Positions 9,463 to 16,065 of a stretch of 64,000 nucleotides of DNA are shown here, piece after piece. The DNA is from Caulobacter sp. Root655 (GTDB lineage: Bacteria > Pseudomonadota > Alphaproteobacteria > Caulobacterales > Caulobacteraceae). A program made the position numbers and the translations under genes. The notes under the pieces are model-generated. The model was not told the DNA's origin. It saw nothing but the letters and a program-made list of their open reading frames with translations, and did not search any database. The DNA lies in assembly GCF_001427665.1 (NCBI RefSeq), contig NZ_LMHC01000023.1:325170-389169 (forward strand). Direction: 5' to 3'. Each line of letters begins with the position of its first letter. The stretch's first letter is position 1.

Positions 9463-10311
9463 CTACAGCGTCCGCGCCGCGAACGTGTCGCACGCCCCCG
9501 GGTCGCCGGCGTCGTAGCCCTTGCCGAACCACCGCATGCGCTGGGCGCTGCTGCCATGGGTGAAGCTGTCGGGCATGACCCGGCCCTGGCTCTGTTCCTG
9601 GATGGCGTCGTCGCCGACCGCCGCCGCCGCGCCCAGGCCATCCTCGATGTCGGCCCGGGTGATGGCGATGCCGTCGCCCGAAGCCTCCGGCGCGTGCCGG
9701 GCCCAGACGCCGGCATAGCAGTCGGCCTGCAGCTCCAGTCGCACCGAGCCGCTGGTCGCCCCGCGCGCGCCCATCCGCTGGGCCTGATCGGAAGCGCCGG
9801 TCAGGGTCTGGATGTGATGGCCGATCTCATGGCTGATCACATAGGCCCGGGCGAACTCGCCCTTGGCCCCGAAGCGGGTTTCCAGCTCGTTCCAGAAACT
9901 GGTGTCCAGATAGACCTTGTGGTCGGCCGGGCAGTAGAACGGCCCCATGGCTGACTGGCCCGTGCCGCAACCAGTGCCGGTCGCCTGAGTGTAGAGCACC
10001 ACGGAGGTCGGCGGCGTATAGCGGATGCCGTGCTTGGCCAGGACCGGGCCCCAGACGTCGGCGTTGGAGGTCTCGATCACGTCGATGAACTGGCCCTCGG
10101 TGTCGGCGACCTGGCCGCGCGAACCTTCCTGGGCGGTGGGCTGCTGCGTGCCCTGGACCGCGTTCATCGTGGTCTGCGGATCGACCCCGAACACGAAATA
10201 GCCGATCACGGCCAGCACGACCGCGCCGATGCCGCCGCCAGCCACCCCGACCGGCCCCAGACGGCGCCGGTCCTCGATATTGCCTGAACGGCGTCCCCCA
10301 CCCCATTCCAT
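9463..10311 (-). CDS. ypfJ: Membrane-anchored neutral zinc metallopeptidase (YpfJ family)
   Basis: A 282-residue protein of the YpfJ / Zn_peptidase family. The opening MEWGGGRRSGNIEDRR is family-typical, followed by one membrane anchor (about residues 22-41). The periplasmic domain carries HEIGHH (zinc motif at about 161-165) and the downstream LELQADCYAGVWA with its probable third ligand. The ending RMRWFGKGYDAGDPGACDTF is also typical. Substrates are not known for this family. The gene is followed, in the opposite direction, by the serine hydrolase. Confidence 0.92.
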   Translation of the reverse strand: MEWGGGRRSGNIEDRRRLGPVGVAGGGIGAVVLAVIGYFVFGVDPQTTMNAVQGTQQPTAQEGSRGQVADTEGQFIDVIETSNADVWGPVLAKHGIRYTPPTSVVLYTQATGTGCGTGQSAMGPFYCPADHKVYLDTSFWNELETRFGAKGEFARAYVISHEIGHHIQTLTGASDQAQRMGARGATSGSVRLELQADCYAGVWARHAPEASGDGIAITRADIEDGLGAAAAVGDDAIQEQSQGRVMPDSFTHGSSAQRMRWFGKGYDAGDPGACDTFAARTL

Positions 10312-10341
10312 GTGATCGTTCTCCGGTTTGTTCTGATCAGG

Positions 10342-10407
10342 CTAGAGCATTTTCGAGCGAAGCGGGCGCCGGTTCGCGTGAAGACAATGCGTTGAAACAA
10401 GGAACTA
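10342..10407. repeat. Widespread alphaproteobacterial palindromic repeat
   Basis: The stretch starting CTAGAGCATTTTCGAGCGAA and ending AATGCGTTGAAACAAGGAAC-TAG has the pattern of a short interspersed palindrome common in alphaproteobacterial genomes. Here it lies between two minus-strand genes, and its end supplies the stop codon of the next gene. Name and family membership are from memory; a genome search would settle copy number. Confidence 0.7.
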
Positions 10408-10812
10408 GTATGCCGGCGTGATGGCGCGCAGGCGGGCGTTGCTCTCGGCCAGGCGCTGATCGGTCAGCGCGTCGATGCGGGCGGCGTCGGCGGCGAGGTC
10501 GGCGGCGTCCGGCCCGCGTGGCGGAACGACCGGCAAGGCGGGCCGCAGGGTCGGCTTGGTTGGCGGGTTGGCGGCGGAATCCAGCGCGCGCAGGGTCAGT
10601 TGGGTGTTGTAGCGGTTCTGGGCGGCCGAGGCCTCGCGCTGGGCGGCCAGGAGGCTCTGGCGGGAGATTTCCTGCTGTTGCCGGATCTCGTCCTGTTGCC
10701 GCAGGACCCTCAGGTCGACCTGGGCCAGCGCCGGCGGGCCAATAGCCAACGTCGCCAAGGCGGCGCCGATGGCCGTCGTCATCCAAAGTCGAGCCGTGGG
10801 CATGACGCGCAC
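10405..10812 (-). CDS. Small exported coiled-coil protein
   Basis: A 135-residue protein with an N-terminal signal peptide (RLWMTTAIGAALATLAIG, cleavage near ALAQ). The mature part begins with a Gln/Glu/Arg-rich helix (VLRQQDEIRQQQEISRQS) likely to form a coiled coil. A Pro-rich linker follows (NPPTKPTLRPALPVVPPRG), then a second helix to the end. No known domain is recognised. ATG codons at 10812 and 10803 are both possible starts. The stop codon falls in the terminal CTAG of an intergenic repeat, so the C-terminus may have been trimmed or set by insertion of that repeat. Confidence 0.72.
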   Translation of the reverse strand: MRVMPTARLWMTTAIGAALATLAIGPPALAQVDLRVLRQQDEIRQQQEISRQSLLAAQREASAAQNRYNTQLTLRALDSAANPPTKPTLRPALPVVPPRGPDAADLAADAARIDALTDQRLAESNARLRAITPAY

Positions 10813-10858
10813 TCCGAGTCTCCCGGGCCCCGAGCCTAGCGCATTCCGTGCGTCGGTT

Positions 10859-11425
10859 TCAGGGCCGCTTGACGGTAAAACGCGTCAGCTCCTTTTTCGG
10901 CGCATCCCAGTCGGGATCCAGTTCGGCGGCCTTGGTGTAGTCGCGATAGGCGGCCGTCACGTCGCCCAGGTTCTCATGGGCGATGGCGCGGTTGTAGAAG
11001 GCCTTTTGCGGGTCCTTGACGCCCAGGGCCAGGCCCAGGTCGATCTGGGTCAGACCCTCGCCGTAACGCTGTGTGCCGACATAGGCCGCGCCGCGATTGA
11101 CGAAGGCCTCGCCCAGGTTCGGATCGATCTCGGACGCGGCGTCGAAGTCACTGACCGCCCGGACATAGTCGCGCTGGCGCATCTGCAGCACGCCGCGGTT
11201 GACGTAGGTGCGGGCGCGGTCGCGAAAGCTCAGGGTCTCGGTCTCCAGGGCCAGGGTGCAGGTCGTCACCGAGGCCCGGTCCGAGCGGCCGTTGATCGCG
11301 GCGATCGAGCAGTCCTTGGCCGCGCCGCCGCCGATCACCAGGGTCGAGGCGCTGGCCGCCCCGGCGCACAGCAGGACGGTCGCGGCGAGGCCGGCGGTCC
11401 ACGGGGCGGATTGAAGCCAAGCCAT
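10859..11425 (-). CDS. Exported tetratricopeptide-repeat protein
   Basis: A 188-residue periplasmic protein. The signal peptide is AGLAATVLLCAGAASAS. About three TPR units follow from residue ~65: RTYVNRGVLQMRQRDYVRAV, GEAFVNRGAAYVGTQRYGEG and AFYNRAIAHENLGDVTAAYR, each with the usual Gly/Ala/Tyr spacing. A Cys pair (KDCS, TTCT) precedes the repeats. TPR proteins act as protein-protein adaptors; the partner is unknown. The upstream region, shared with the divergent PLP-enzyme gene, contains a threefold 17-base direct repeat. Confidence 0.85.
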   Translation of the reverse strand: MAWLQSAPWTAGLAATVLLCAGAASASTLVIGGGAAKDCSIAAINGRSDRASVTTCTLALETETLSFRDRARTYVNRGVLQMRQRDYVRAVSDFDAASEIDPNLGEAFVNRGAAYVGTQRYGEGLTQIDLGLALGVKDPQKAFYNRAIAHENLGDVTAAYRDYTKAAELDPDWDAPKKELTRFTVKRP

Positions 11426-11469
11426 GCGTTTCTCCCATATCGGGCGCGGCCTTCTGGCGAGAAGCGCGC

Positions 11470-11520
11470 GCCCCTTCTTGCCGAAACCCCCTTCTTGCCG
11501 AAACCCCCTCCTTGCCGAAA
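11470..11520. repeat. Three tandem 17-bp direct repeats
   Basis: Three head-to-tail copies of a 17-base unit close to CCCCCTTCTTGCCGAAA (11470-11486, 11487-11503, 11504-11520); copy 3 has one T-to-C change. They lie in the 229-base region between divergent genes starting at 11425 and 11655. Iterated binding sites or simple slippage are both possible. Confidence 0.85.
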
Positions 11521-11654
11521 CAATGGGAGCAGTCGCGCGGAAGCCGCGCCGGGTCGTGCTTTTGTGGGCGGCAGCATAGCACGGCCATGCGCTAGGCTGT
11601 AGGGGATCGACGATCGCCGGCTCTTCAGTTCTTCAGAGTGTGAGAGACACCCGC

Positions 11655-12656
11655 ATGCATCTGGCCCGCTTCCCCCGCGCCCGCTTCGCCCACCTGCCCA
11701 CGCCGCTGGAGCCCCTGCCCCGCCTGGGCGCGGAGCTCGGGATCGACCTGTGGGTCAAGCGCGACGACTGCACCGGCCTGGCCGGCGGCGGCAACAAGAC
11801 CCGCAAGCTGGAATTCCTGCTCGGCGAGGCCTTGGCCCAAGGCTGCGACACCCTGGTGACCCAGGGTGCGGTGCAGTCCAACCACGTGCGCCAGACCATC
11901 GCCGCCGGAGCCCGTTTCGGCCTGAAGAGCGAGATCATCCTGGAGGAGCGCACCGGTTCCAAGGCGTCCGACTACACGGGCAACGGCAATGTGCTGCTCG
12001 ACCGGCTGATGGGCGCTTCGATCCGCTTCGTGCCCGGCGGGACCGATATGGTCGCTGAGCTGGAAAGCAGCGCGCAAGCGGTGCGCCAGCGCGGCGGCAA
12101 GCCCTATGTGATCCCCGGCGGCGGTTCGAACACGGTCGGGGCCCTGGGCTATGTGGACTGTGCCCGCGAACTGGTGGTCCAGGCCGACGAACGCGACCTG
12201 AAGATCGACCGCCTGGTCACCGCCACCGGCAGCGCCGGCACCCACGCCGGCCTGGTGGCCGGCTTCGCGGCGCTCAGCGTCGACATCCCGATCCTCGGCT
12301 TCGGCGTCCGCGCGCCCAAGGCCAAGCAGGAGGAAAACGTCTTCAACCTGGCGCTGGCCACCGCCGAGGTCGTCGGCGCGGCGGGCCGCGTGACCCGCGA
12401 GATGGTGGTCGCCGACTGCGACTATGTCGGCGCGGGCTACGGCCTGGTCGACCAGGGGGTGATCGACGCCCTGACCCTGGCGGCCCGCACCGAGGGCCTG
12501 CTGCTGGACCCAGTCTATTCGGGCAAGGCGATGAAGGGCCTGATCGACCAGGCCCGCAAGGGCGCGTTCAAGGGCGAACGGGTGGTGTTCCTGCACACCG
12601 GCGGCGCGCAGGGGCTGTTCGGGTACCAGAGCGAAATGGAAGCGGCGCTGGTTTAG
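11655..12656 (+). CDS. PLP-dependent D-cysteine desulfhydrase / L-cysteate sulfo-lyase family
   Basis: A 333-residue fold-type II PLP enzyme of the ACC-deaminase/D-cysteine desulfhydrase group. It shows KRDDCTGLAGGGNKTRKLEF with the Schiff-base lysine at K48, QSNHVRQT, the phosphate-binding TATGSAGTHAGL and a late HTGGAQGLFGY. The opening MHLARFPRARFAHLPTPLE and GNGNVLLDRL look closest to CuyA-type L-cysteate sulfo-lyases as I remember them; D-cysteine desulfhydrase is the alternative. Either would give pyruvate, ammonia and a sulphur product. The ATG at 11655 is preferred to the GTG at 11640. A racemase gene follows on the same strand, after a palindromic repeat. Confidence 0.85.
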   Translation: MHLARFPRARFAHLPTPLEPLPRLGAELGIDLWVKRDDCTGLAGGGNKTRKLEFLLGEALAQGCDTLVTQGAVQSNHVRQTIAAGARFGLKSEIILEERTGSKASDYTGNGNVLLDRLMGASIRFVPGGTDMVAELESSAQAVRQRGGKPYVIPGGGSNTVGALGYVDCARELVVQADERDLKIDRLVTATGSAGTHAGLVAGFAALSVDIPILGFGVRAPKAKQEENVFNLALATAEVVGAAGRVTREMVVADCDYVGAGYGLVDQGVIDALTLAARTEGLLLDPVYSGKAMKGLIDQARKGAFKGERVVFLHTGGAQGLFGYQSEMEAALV

Positions 12657-12679
12657 ACAGGGGCGACGCACCAAATTGG

Positions 12680-12780
12680 TGTCATCCCGGACAAGCGCGT
12701 AGCGCGCCGATCCGGGACCGCCGAAAGCGCATGCGTTTGGGGCGGTCCCGGGTCTTCGCTACGCTGCGCCCGGGATGACA
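12680..12780. repeat. Palindromic repeat, TGTCATCCCGG family (copy 1)
   Basis: Starts TGTCATCCCGG and ends CCGGGATGACA, with inner complementary parts (GGGACCGCC against GGCGGTCCC). It sits between two same-strand genes. The same ends occur at 18099-18200. Confidence 0.85.
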
Positions 12781-12799
12781 TTTGGAAGAGGTGGAACTG

Positions 12800-13471
12800 A
12801 TGTCAAAAACCCTCGGCGTCCTCGGCGGCATGGGCCCGGCCGCCACCCTCGACTTCCTGGCCAAGCTGCAGGCCGCCACCCCGGTGACCCGCGAGCAGGA
12901 CCATCTGCGGGTGCTGGTCGACATCAACCCCAAGGTCCCCGACCGCAACAACAGTTACGACGCCGCCGGTCCGGTGCTGGCGGCCATGGCCGTGGGCCTG
13001 CGCGACGCCGGGGCCCAGGTCCTGGCCATCGCCTGCAACACCGCCCATGCCTATGCCGATGCGGTCAAGGCCAGCGGCCTGCCGCTGGTGGACCTGATCG
13101 AGACCGCCGGCCTGGCCGCCGAAGCCCTGGGCGCCCAGCGCGTCGGCGTGCTGGGCACCGGCGGGGCCCTGGTCCTCTATCGCCGGACCTTCTCGCACCA
13201 GGCCATCGAGGCGGTCACCCTGGACGACCACGAGCAGGTCGAGTTCATGGCCCTGCTCTACCGCATCAAGCACGGCGACCTGGGCCCGGCCTCGCGCGAG
13301 ACCATGGCGGCCCTGGCCCACCGCCTGGTCGGCAAGGGGGCGCAGGTGGTGGTGGCCGGCTGTACCGAGGTTCCCCTGGTGATGAGCGCGGCCGACCTGG
13401 CCGTGCCGTTCATCGACGCCACCGAGGCATTGGCGCGGCGGTGCGTGGAGGTGTGCCTGGCGGAGGGGTGA
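12800..13471 (+). CDS. Aspartate/glutamate racemase family protein
   Basis: A 223-residue cofactor-independent amino-acid racemase. It begins MSKTLGVLGGMGPAAT, the family nucleotide-like first strand, and has both catalytic cysteines: C79 in IACNTAH and about C188 in AGCTEVPL. That two-thiol pair moves a proton across the alpha carbon. The sequence resembles the YgeA-type broad-specificity group more than glutamate racemase MurI. The ATG at 12800 has AGAGGTGG upstream; the earlier Met at 12782 does not. Position behind the cysteine/cysteate lyase gene suggests the two may act on related D- or sulfo-amino acids (inference). Confidence 0.88.
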   Translation: MSKTLGVLGGMGPAATLDFLAKLQAATPVTREQDHLRVLVDINPKVPDRNNSYDAAGPVLAAMAVGLRDAGAQVLAIACNTAHAYADAVKASGLPLVDLIETAGLAAEALGAQRVGVLGTGGALVLYRRTFSHQAIEAVTLDDHEQVEFMALLYRIKHGDLGPASRETMAALAHRLVGKGAQVVVAGCTEVPLVMSAADLAVPFIDATEALARRCVEVCLAEG

Positions 13472-13516
13472 TCCAAGCGGCATTTTCGAATGTCAGCAAG
13501 GGGTGGAAGGTAGACG

Positions 13517-13536
13517 TCTGAAGCGCCCGCTTCAGA
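13517..13536 (+). terminator. Short hairpin after the racemase gene
   Basis: TCTGAAGC pairs perfectly with GCTTCAGA across a GCCC loop, 46 bases after the racemase stop. No T run follows, so it may be a stability hairpin and not an intrinsic terminator. Confidence 0.4.
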
Positions 13537-13557
13537 TGAAGGCCGCGCACACGGACC

Positions 13558-13611
13558 CCCTCTCTCTAAGAGAGAGGGATCAGGAACGTCCGCTCAGGGT
13601 CGAAAGCGGAC
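13558..13611. repeat. Two adjacent intergenic palindromes
   Basis: First a 9-bp hairpin, CCCTCTCTC/GAGAGAGGG, at 13558-13578. Then GTCCGCT...AGCGGAC (13588-13611) around CAGGGTCGAA, a palindrome of a type common between alphaproteobacterial genes. They separate the racemase from the convergent DJ-1 gene; nothing else is seen in the 216-base gap. Confidence 0.6.
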
Positions 13612-13687
13612 ATTGACGCCCGTCCGAAAAACCGACGCTGGGATGGCTTCGAAGTTACGCGCCCGCGCGCTCGTGGCGAGGGCCTGG

Positions 13688-14299
13688 CTAGGCGGCCTCT
13701 CGCGCCACGAATGGCGACACCACGCTGATCGCCCGCGAGACATAGATCTCCTTCTCTCCCACCGGCGCCACATAGTGGATCGCCGCCTCGGCCTCCGCCC
13801 GGCCGGCGCCGCGCAGGATCATCCAGGCGGCGAGGTATTGCGAGGCCAGGCAGCCGCCGGCCGTCGCCACGTTGCCCCGGGCGAAGAACGGCGCGTCGAG
13901 GACCTCGACGCCGGCCTCGACCACCCAGGGCTTGGTCGTCAGGTCGGTGCAGGCCGGGACGCCGTCGATCAGGCCCAGCTTGGCCAGGATCAGCGTGCCC
14001 GAGCACTGGGCGGCGATCAGCTGGCGCGACGGGTCGAGGCGGATCTGGGACAGCAGGCCGGCGTCGGCGGCGACCTCGCGGGTGCGCACGCCGCTGCCGA
14101 TGATCACCGCGTCGGCCTGGGCGGCGAAGGCCAGCGGCTGCTGGCGGCGCACGGTGACGCCGTTCATCGAGGTCACCTCCTCGGTGGGCGCGGTGATGTG
14201 GGCCTTCCAGCCCTTGGGTTTCAGGCGATTGAGGATCGCCGCGGCGATGAACGAGTCCAGCTCGTTGAAACCGTCGAAGGTCAGGACCGCGATCTGCAT
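13688..14299 (-). CDS. DJ-1/PfpI family protein (glutamine amidotransferase-like)
   Basis: A 203-residue class I glutamine amidotransferase-like protein of the DJ-1/PfpI superfamily. It opens MQIAVLTFDGFNELDSF. A conserved nucleophile-elbow cysteine is C99 in AAQCSGTLILAKLGL, and the late DAPFFARGNVATAGGCLASQ is family-like. Members include chaperones, glyoxalases, isonitrile hydratases and AraC-type sensor domains; the IAAQCSG...T-K-P-W-V pattern is closest to isonitrile-hydratase/ThiJ-like proteins, without certainty. ATG at 14299 has GAGGAG in front; a GTG nine bases upstream is possible. It is convergent with the racemase gene. Confidence 0.85.
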   Translation of the reverse strand: MQIAVLTFDGFNELDSFIAAAILNRLKPKGWKAHITAPTEEVTSMNGVTVRRQQPLAFAAQADAVIIGSGVRTREVAADAGLLSQIRLDPSRQLIAAQCSGTLILAKLGLIDGVPACTDLTTKPWVVEAGVEVLDAPFFARGNVATAGGCLASQYLAAWMILRGAGRAEAEAAIHYVAPVGEKEIYVSRAISVVSPFVAREAA

Positions 14300-14358
14300 G
14301 GGCGTCACTCCTCGCCCCGCGCTGTGCCACGGGGCGGACGACGCATCAAGCCACGACC

Positions 14359-14559
14359 CTACTCCGCCGCGAAACGCGCGAAGCTGCGGGGTTCGGGTTT
14401 GATCGAGACCTGGGCTCGGATCCCCTCGTCGAACAAGGCGCTGGCGTAGTCGAGGGCGGCCTTGTAGGCGGCCTCCTGGGTCGAGTGTCGCGACAGGGTC
14501 TGCCCCTGTCGCTCCACCGTCCAGTCGAACGGCTTGGTGACAACCATGATCGATTCCAT
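14359..14559 (-). CDS. Small hypothetical protein (66 aa), DUF2188-like
   Basis: A 66-residue protein starting at an ATG with AGGAG seven bases upstream; a GTG at 14589 is the less likely longer start. The pattern VVTKPFDWTVERQGQTLSR, HSTQEAAYKAALDYA recalls DUF2188-type small proteins, in which a short beta hairpin is followed by a helix. The function is unknown. It lies 59 bases before the DJ-1 gene on the same strand and may be co-transcribed with it. Confidence 0.7.
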   Translation of the reverse strand: MESIMVVTKPFDWTVERQGQTLSRHSTQEAAYKAALDYASALFDEGIRAQVSIKPEPRSFARFAAE

Positions 14560-14685
14560 GGCCTGCTCCTGATCCGGCGGTTCCGACACCGCGCGTGATC
14601 CCCCGCCGTCATAGACCCCCGATTCCTCCGTCTCGACTATGCAGAACGGCGCAGTTTCGATCCGTGGGCGTTGGTTTCGGCGGCG

Positions 14686-15768
14686 CTAGCGACCGCAGCA
14701 GCCGCCGTGGCCGCCGGTCGAGCCGCCGCCATGTCCTCCGCCACCGTAGCGGCCGCCGCCAGACACCGTGACGCTGGTCGAAGAGCTCGCGCTGGATGCG
14801 GCGCTGGCCCCGGCGCCCGACCAGGCCCGACCATAACCACCCGCGCCATAGTAGGACCTGCCCCCGTAAGATTGGCCCCCGTGAGATTGGCCGCCGTAGG
14901 ATTGACCGCCGTTCCAGCCGCCGCCGACGCCGTACCGGGCGGTCGTTCCGCCGTAATAGTAGCCGTCGAGCGACTGGGCGTAGCCGTCGCCGGCCAGATA
15001 GCTGCCCTGCGAGCTCCAGCCGTCGCCGTCATAGCGTTCGCTGTAGGACTCGTAGCTTTCCTCGGAGCTCTCGACGCTCTGTTCGACGGCCGAGCCGCCG
15101 TAGACGCGACCATGGTCCTGGTAGACGCGGCGGTCGTCGTCGCAGTCGCAGCCGCGACGATAGGCGACCGGCGGCTGGCGCTCGACATAGACCGGCACGC
15201 GCTTCTCGATGATCCGGTCCACCGGACGATCGACATAGACGGGACGGTCGACCGGAACCTCCACGCGTCGTTCGACCACGCGGTCGACAGGACGATCGAT
15301 ATAGACCGGGCGATCGACCGGACGATCGACGACGCGCACCACCGGCACCTCGACGCGCTTTTCCACGATGCGGTCGACGGGGACTTCCACCCGCTTCTCG
15401 ACGATGCGGTCCACTGGTCGATCGACATAGACGGGGCGATCGACGGGCTTTTCGACGATCTTGACGACCGGAACCTCGACCCGCTTCTCGACAATCCGAT
15501 CCACCGGACGGTCGACATAGACCGGGCGATCGACGGGCACTTCGACCCGGTGTTCGATATAGACCGGCTGCTTGACGATCTTTTCCACATAGACCGGGCG
15601 TTCGACGACCCGCACCCGGACCGCCGGCTTGCGCGCCGGCTTGGCCTTGGTGACGGGCACGACGCGGGCGGGATAGCCGTCCGCCGCCGCGGTCGAGATC
15701 ATGACCGGGCCCAGGGCGGCGAAGGTGATCGCCGCGGCTCCGATCAGGAGAATGTTCTTCGGGTTCAT
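14686..15768 (-). CDS. Exported Val/Asp/Arg/Pro repeat protein with Gly/Tyr/Ser-rich tail
   Basis: A 360-residue exported protein. The ATG at 15768 starts a signal peptide (NILLIGAAAITFAALG, cleavage near STAAA). Residues about 50-200 are built from repeats of PVDRPVYVDRPVDRIVEKR and EVPVVKIVEK, with valine at nearly every second or third place and alternating acidic and basic residues. A cysteine cluster follows (RRGCDCDDDRR), then an acidic Ser/Glu/Tyr stretch (SVESSEESYESYSERYDGD). The last ~120 residues are Gly/Tyr/Ser/Gln-rich and end GGHGGCCGR. No family is recognised. The composition suggests a cell-surface or envelope structural protein, possibly beta-fibrous and cross-linked through tyrosines or cysteines (inference). 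Confidence 0.75.
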   Translation of the reverse strand: MNPKNILLIGAAAITFAALGPVMISTAAADGYPARVVPVTKAKPARKPAVRVRVVERPVYVEKIVKQPVYIEHRVEVPVDRPVYVDRPVDRIVEKRVEVPVVKIVEKPVDRPVYVDRPVDRIVEKRVEVPVDRIVEKRVEVPVVRVVDRPVDRPVYIDRPVDRVVERRVEVPVDRPVYVDRPVDRIIEKRVPVYVERQPPVAYRRGCDCDDDRRVYQDHGRVYGGSAVEQSVESSEESYESYSERYDGDGWSSQGSYLAGDGYAQSLDGYYYGGTTARYGVGGGWNGGQSYGGQSHGGQSYGGRSYYGAGGYGRAWSGAGASAASSASSSTSVTVSGGGRYGGGGHGGGSTGGHGGCCGR

Positions 15769-15922
15769 GCCTAGCGCCTTTCCGACTCCGCCGCTCCGCG
15801 CTTGCCGGCCGCTTCCCCCGAAGCGCGGTCGAAAAAGCGTCCCATTCTGGGTCGCGACAGATTGGATGCAGCAAGCGGTGGGCCACCTTTGAGCGCTCGA
15901 TCCCAGCCCTGGGCTTTCGCCC

Positions 15923-16026
15923 TGCGTCCTTCGAGGCTTCGCTACGCTACGCACCTCAGGATGAGGAAAGCAGCACAGAGCTCCTCATCCTGAGGCGCCC
16001 TCCAGCGGAGGGCCTCGAAGGACGCA
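15923..16026. repeat. Palindromic repeat, GCGTCCTTCGAGG family (copy 1)
   Basis: Ends TGCGTCCTTCGAGGC and GCCTCGAAGGACGCA; inner arms CCTCAGGATGAGG and CTCATCCTGAGG. It fills most of the 297-base gap between two minus-strand genes, where I see no gene. Copies 2 and 3 are at 23579 and 61341. Confidence 0.88.
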
Positions 16027-16065
16027 CGGCGCTTCCCGATCTCGACTGTCCACACGTCCTTGAGC

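Noticed and set aside
11470..11520. CRISPR-like array
   Set aside because: The three repeats are directly adjacent with no spacers, so they are tandem repeats.
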